A stretch of DNA of 10,436 bases, from assembly GCA_964523735.1 (NCBI GenBank), contig CAZFYZ010000121.1, positions 1 through 10,436 of the forward strand. Direction: 5' to 3'. A program made the position numbers and the translations under genes. Source of the DNA: CAZFYZ01 sp964523735. Lineage in GTDB: Bacteria; Armatimonadota; UBA5829. The notes under the pieces were generated by a model. The model was not told the DNA's origin. It saw only the letters and a program-made list of their open reading frames with translations, and did not search any database. Shown piece after piece: positions 6,545 through 10,436 of the stretch (position 1 is its first letter; each line of letters opens with the position of its first letter).

Positions 6545-9500
6545 CTAGGCCCCGACTCCGGAAGTCTCGCGCTCGATCGGGCCTTCAGCGGAAAGCCTGA
6601 CCGACAGCAGTTTGCTGACGCCCGGCTCCTGCATGGTAACGCCGTAGAGGTTCTTGGCTGCCTCCATTGTGGCACGATTGTGGGTCACTACCACGAACTG
6701 CGAGTGGGCTGAGAACTCCTTGAGCACGTCGGCGAAACGCTCGACGTTGCTCTCATCAAGTGGCGCATCGACCTCGTCCATCACGACAAACGGGCTTGGC
6801 TTGATCATAAGAAGCGAGAAGATAAGCGCTGTTGCAGTGAGGGCCCTCTCACCTCCGGACAGCAGCGCCATGTCCTGCATCTTCTTGCCTGGCGGCTGCA
6901 CGGCAACGTCCACCCCGGTCTGAAGCAAATCGTTTGGGTCGGTGAGTGCCAGCCGGGTCGTCCCGCCGCCAAAAAGGCGCTTGAACATCAAGTCGAAGTT
7001 CCCGGCGGCGGCATTGAACGTGTCCATGAAGAGCGAGCGGGTGTTGAGGTCAATCTCATGGATGGCTTCGTTCACCTGAGCCTTGGCGCTCTCCAAATCC
7101 GTCCGCTGCTCAGTCAGGAAGTCCCAACGCTCTTTGATGCGTTCGTACTCCTGAATCGCGCCGGTGTTCACCGAGCCCATCTCCTTGATCTCGCGCCGAA
7201 GCCTGGCGACTTCGCTCACAGCTCCTCGTTCGATCTCGATATCTTCCTCGGGCCACTCCATAGCCTGCTCGTAGCCGAGCTCGTACTCCTGCAGGAGACG
7301 GTCGGAGATCTGGTTGATCTGCACCTCGAGCCGCGCCTCTCGAACGTCGGCCTCGTGAGTCTCGTCGGCGAGGCGGTTTCGTGTGGTACTAACCTCACGA
7401 AGCTGCGAATCCACCTCTGAGGCTCGCTGAGACACTTCTGTGCGCGAGGTGGTGAGGGCATCAAGACTCTTCTCAGCAGCAGTGAGCAGTTCACGCTGCT
7501 TGCCGATCTCGCCGGCAACAGACTCGCGTTCCGAGGACAACGCATCCATCTCGCTGGCTGCGCCATCCAGTTGGGAGGTTCGGGTGGTCAAGCTGACCTT
7601 CAGCTCGTCGATGGCTCTGTGCGCGTCTCGGATGGCGTTCCGGCCTGCGGTGTTACGCTCCACACAGGCCGCGAGTTCGACATTCAGACGCATCAGATCG
7701 TTGCGGGCGGCGGCTAACTCGGCTTGCAGCTTCTCGATATCCTGCTCGGCCCCTGCGACCTCTTTGTCCAGGTCGGTGTTCTCGCGTCCTGCAGTGTTCA
7801 GCTCTTGCTCGAGGTTGGCCACGTTCTCGGCTTCACGCGCACGCAGGTTCTCCGATTCCTCTCGCTCCAGGCGAACCAGATCGATCTGCTTACCGATGCG
7901 CTGGACGTCCTGCGCGGCGAAGTCNNNNNNNNNNCCGGGGCTTGGGTGTGCGATCTTCCAGGGGCGCTCGCTTCTGCGACGGTGTTCGGCAAGTGCTATC
8001 CGGGCCTCGGAGAGCTGCTTCTCGGCCGACTCGCCAGCAATAGTAAGATCAGAGATCGTAGACTCGATCTTCGCACATTCAGCCTCGACTTTGGCAATCT
8101 GCGACTGCAGCGACTTGACTTCGCGGCCGAGCACATCGATCTCCTGCTTGCGAACGAGCAGAGCGGGTCCCCTACCCTTCTGAGTGCCACCGCTGATGGC
8201 GCCACTGGGGACGATCAACTCACCCTCGAGCGTCACAATCTTGTTCCAGCCATCAAGAGACCGTGATAGCTCGACGGCATCGTCAATGGTCTCCGCGACG
8301 ACTGTCCTCCCGAGCAAGGTCTCGACAGCAAGCGTGTACTTCGGGTCGAATTGTACGCGCTCTGAGGCTATGCCCAGCAGTCCGCGCGGGTTGCGGCCCC
8401 CACCCGTCACCTCGTGAGGGCTCTTGCGGATGCCATCAAGCGGCAGGAAAGTCGCCCTGCCCGCCCGATTCTCCTTGAGGAAAGCAATCGCTTCTTTCGC
8501 CTGATCGATGGTATCGGCGATGATATCCTGAACGCTTGCGCCGAGAGCTGTCTCTATCGCGACCTCGTAGCCCTCCGGGACTGTCAAGACATCTGCGACT
8601 ACAGCGAACTCGCCCTTGATCTTAGCAGCCTTACGAGCGGCCATTACATTGCGAACACCCTCGAAGAATCCCTCGTGGGCGTCCGCCATCTCCTTGAGCG
8701 TGCCAAGGCGAGAAGCCCGGGCAGCTATATCACGCGAAACCCCTGCGTGCTTGGATTGGAGGTCGGAGGATTGCTTCGCAGCCGCCTGACGATCTGTGTT
8801 AAGCTTTGCAATCTGAGCCTCCAATTCGGCGATACGGGCCTTGGATGTCTCGGACTCTTTGGTCGCAGCCTCACCGCGAGCCTTGGCATCCCTTACCTGC
8901 GTTTCGAGCTCGACTATCTCTTTCTCGTGCTTGGCAATCGCCGAGGCAAGCTGAGTCACGCGCTCCTGTGAGTTCTGAAGGGCGTTGCGCTTGGCGGCTA
9001 GTTCTTTGGCCAGCTCAAGGAAGTCGGCCTTGCGGCTGTTCACGAGACGCGAAGCTTCCTCATAACGCGCCTGCAGCTTCTCGATGTGACCTGTCGCTTC
9101 AGTGACGGCCAGTTTAGCGACGGATTCCGAATCTATGCCCGACTTCTCTTCAGACTCAAGCCGAGCGATTCGCTCCTCGGCCTCTTTGATCTTGCGATCC
9201 AGGTCGGTGATATCATCGCCCGCATGTTGGCGGGTCGAGTCGGCTGTCTTCATACGCTCTTCTATCAGCGCGCTCTTGCTCTCCAGGCGCTGCACGTTAG
9301 AGGATAGCGATTGTTGGACCCGGCGGGCTTCCTCGAGCTGCTCCTCGAGCCTGGCGAGTTCAGCGCCGAGCTTCTCCTTCTGCGAGTCGAGGTCGGCGAG
9401 GCGAACGTCGAACTGTTCGATCCGCTCCCCTGCTCCACTCTTGGCGTCGCGGACTTCAGCCAGCTGCGCGGTGAACCTCTTGAGATCGCGAATGAGAAGG

Positions 9501-10183
9501 CCGATCTCGATGTCCCACAGCCTCGACTGCAGCTCATTGAAGCGCTTGGCTTGCTCGGCCTGCTCGGCTAGTGGCTCTAGCTGACCACTGATCTCCGACA
9601 TGATGTCGCAGACCCGGCGGAGGTTTGCATCAGTACGTTCGAGCTTGCGCACCGCCTCTTCGCGTCGATAGCGATACTTCTTGATGCCCGCGGCCTCCTC
9701 AAAAAGCTCACGGCGATCCTCAGCCTTAGCCGACAGGACGGCGTCGATCTCGCCTTGAGTCACAAATGAGTACGCCTCGCGTCCGATGCCGGTGTCCAGG
9801 AACAACTCGTAGATGTCCTTGAGGCGGCAGCGGGTCTTGTTGATGAAGTACTCGCCTTCGCCAGACCGGAACGCGCGCCGGGTAACGGTTACTTCATTGA
9901 AGTCAAGCGGAAGAGTGCCGCAGGAGTTATCGAGCGTGAGAGAGACATCCGCCATCCCCAGAGCCTTGCGCTTCTCGCTGCCGCTGAAGATCACGTCAGT
10001 CGCTCGCTGCCCCCTCAGGTTGCGAACGTTGGATTCGCCCAAGACCCACAGCAAGGCATCAGCAATGTTGCTCTTGCCCGAGCCATTGGGCCCGACAATC
10101 GCGGTGATGCCGTCGCTCATGTCTATCGCGGTCTTCTCCGCGAATGTCTTGAAGCCCAGGAGTTCGAGTCGTTTTATGTACAT
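6545..10183 (-). CDS. smc: Chromosome segregation protein SMC (interrupted by a 10-N assembly gap)
   Basis: An ATPase of the chromosome-organising condensin complex, acting on DNA with ScpA and ScpB. The length of about 1212 residues is normal for bacterial SMC. The N-terminal head has Walker A GPNGSGKS at 31-38, an arginine-finger region (LRG at 56-58) and the Q-loop VTQGEID with Gln143. Coiled coil runs to about residue 490. The hinge, about 500-690, includes GYEVAIETALG and the conserved GAISGGTQKGRG. A second coiled coil returns to the C-terminal head, with signature LLSGGERALTA (Ser1109) and Walker B FVVMDEVDA (Asp1136-Glu1137). The ATG at 10183 gives the canonical MYIKRLELLGFKTF start; its SD is poor. 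Ns at 7925-7934 fall at residues 750-753. The residues just before the gap, RPWKIAHPSP, do not suit a coiled coil, so that stretch may be misassembled or frameshifted. The gene lies 21 bp after the AAA+ ATPase and is likely cotranscribed with it. Confidence 0.95.
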   Translation of the reverse strand: MYIKRLELLGFKTFAEKTAIDMSDGITAIVGPNGSGKSNIADALLWVLGESNVRNLRGQRATDVIFSGSEKRKALGMADVSLTLDNSCGTLPLDFNEVTVTRRAFRSGEGEYFINKTRCRLKDIYELFLDTGIGREAYSFVTQGEIDAVLSAKAEDRRELFEEAAGIKKYRYRREEAVRKLERTDANLRRVCDIMSEISGQLEPLAEQAEQAKRFNELQSRLWDIEIGLLIRDLKRFTAQLAEVRDAKSGAGERIEQFDVRLADLDSQKEKLGAELARLEEQLEEARRVQQSLSSNVQRLESKSALIEERMKTADSTRQHAGDDITDLDRKIKEAEERIARLESEEKSGIDSESVAKLAVTEATGHIEKLQARYEEASRLVNSRKADFLELAKELAAKRNALQNSQERVTQLASAIAKHEKEIVELETQVRDAKARGEAATKESETSKARIAELEAQIAKLNTDRQAAAKQSSDLQSKHAGVSRDIAARASRLGTLKEMADAHEGFFEGVRNVMAARKAAKIKGEFAVVADVLTVPEGYEVAIETALGASVQDIIADTIDQAKEAIAFLKENRAGRATFLPLDGIRKSPHEVTGGGRNPRGLLGIASERVQFDPKYTLAVETLLGRTVVAETIDDAVELSRSLDGWNKIVTLEGELIVPSGAISGGTQKGRGPALLVRKQEIDVLGREVKSLQSQIAKVEAECAKIESTISDLTIAGESAEKQLSEARIALAEHRRRSERPWKIAHPSPXXXXDFAAQDVQRIGKQIDLVRLEREESENLRAREAENVANLEQELNTAGRENTDLDKEVAGAEQDIEKLQAELAAARNDLMRLNVELAACVERNTAGRNAIRDAHRAIDELKVSLTTRTSQLDGAASEMDALSSERESVAGEIGKQRELLTAAEKSLDALTTSRTEVSQRASEVDSQLREVSTTRNRLADETHEADVREARLEVQINQISDRLLQEYELGYEQAMEWPEEDIEIERGAVSEVARLRREIKEMGSVNTGAIQEYERIKERWDFLTEQRTDLESAKAQVNEAIHEIDLNTRSLFMDTFNAAAGNFDLMFKRLFGGGTTRLALTDPNDLLQTGVDVAVQPPGKKMQDMALLSGGERALTATALIFSLLMIKPSPFVVMDEVDAPLDESNVERFADVLKEFSAHSQFVVVTHNRATMEAAKNLYGVTMQEPGVSKLLSVRLSAEGPIERETSGVGA
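7925..7934. other. Assembly gap (run of 10 N) inside smc
   Basis: Ten undetermined bases interrupt the coding sequence. Ten is a common placeholder length, so the true number of missing or overlapping bases is unknown, and the apparent frame continuity across it could be chance. The overall SMC length is normal, which argues that little sequence is missing. Confidence 0.95.
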
Positions 10184-10204
10184 ACGCTACTTTGTTTCCG
10201 TCCC

Positions 10205-10436
10205 CTATGCGGCGGGTCTCGCCCTCTGGTCTGCCCACACTCTCAGTGCTGCGATCTGCTCGGCCATAGTGACCGAGATAGGCACGCTTTCGCGGAGCGA
10301 CTTCATGATCAGTTCGTTTGTGAGTTCCGTTCCGGCGGCGTACGCCGCGAAGAGGGCGCTGACGATGGCCTGCTCGATCTCGGCGCCGCTGAAGCCCTCG
10401 GCCGCTTGGGCCAAGGTATCAATGGCAAAGTCTTCA
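10205..10436 (-). CDS. C-terminal end of an AAA+ ATPase (Ycf46-like), partial at window edge
   Basis: The last 76 codons of a gene that continues beyond the right edge; the frame is open to the boundary, starting EDFAIDTLAQ. The segment AAEGFSGAEIEQAIVSAL is the lid/sensor-2 region typical of classical AAA ATPases (FtsH/p97-type GFSGAEIE). The following LRESVPISVTMAEQIAALRVWA and the RARPA end resemble the C-terminus of Ycf46-like AAA ATPases of unknown role. The Walker motifs lie outside the window, so activity cannot be judged here. It ends 21 bp before the smc start on the same strand, suggesting cotranscription. The AAA+ assignment is fairly firm; the Ycf46-like subgroup is from memory and less sure. 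Confidence 0.75.
   Translation of the reverse strand, partial: EDFAIDTLAQAAEGFSGAEIEQAIVSALFAAYAAGTELTNELIMKSLRESVPISVTMAEQIAALRVWADQRARPAA

Noticed and set aside
7440..8183. Plus-strand Ser/Arg-rich frame of 247 codons within smc
   Set aside because: Low-complexity mirror of the Glu/Ala/Arg-rich SMC coiled coil, and it also crosses the N gap.
1..10436. Search for tRNA, rRNA, CRISPR arrays, insertion sequences or attachment sites
   Set aside because: No tRNA-like cloverleaf, rRNA motif, regularly spaced repeats, transposase sequence or flanking target duplications were seen.

Overview
The window looks like chromosomal DNA of an uncultured or draft-genome Gram-negative-type bacterium of moderately high GC. 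A run of ten Ns at 7925-7934 marks a scaffold gap. An outer-membrane-type polysaccharide export protein beside a PEP-CTERM protein points to a diderm with an exosortase-type exopolysaccharide system. The SMC sequence and the N-terminal part of the PEP-CTERM protein recall Armatimonadota, but this is an impression from memory, not a search result. GTG and TTG starts are common: of the five complete starts outside smc, two are GTG and one is TTG, each backed by a good Shine-Dalgarno (SD) sequence.

Layout, right to left on the minus strand. (1) 10436-10205 is the C-terminal end of an AAA+ ATPase. It is followed after 21 bp by a full-length smc gene (10183-6545) that carries the N gap in its second coiled-coil arm. 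(2) On the plus strand, 5708-6541 encodes a secreted PEP-CTERM protein that converges on smc with 3 bp between stop codons. (3) A divergent intergenic region of about 360 bp (5347-5707) holds a close match to a sigma-54 (-24/-12) promoter for the PEP-CTERM gene, an imperfect direct repeat, and a perfect 8-bp inverted repeat in the leader of the opposite operon. (4) On the minus strand, 5346-4384 encodes a Wza-like export protein and 4344-2236 a Wzz/BY-kinase-type chain-length regulator; the pair ends at a perfect 13-bp terminator hairpin. (5) After a gene-free leader, a second minus-strand pair follows: a hexapeptide acyltransferase (1797-1165) and a DegT-family sugar aminotransferase (1143-43).

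The genes from 43 to 6541 read as one edge of an exopolysaccharide locus. The aminotransferase and acyltransferase would make an N-acylated amino sugar nucleotide. The Wzz-like protein would set chain length, and the export protein would carry polymer across the outer membrane. The PEP-CTERM protein is a likely exosortase-sorted surface partner. No exosortase, glycosyltransferase or polymerase lies in the window. The most notable points are the sigma-54 promoter ahead of the PEP-CTERM gene, and the Lys-to-Arg change in the kinase P-loop, which suggests a regulator that no longer works as a normal tyrosine kinase.
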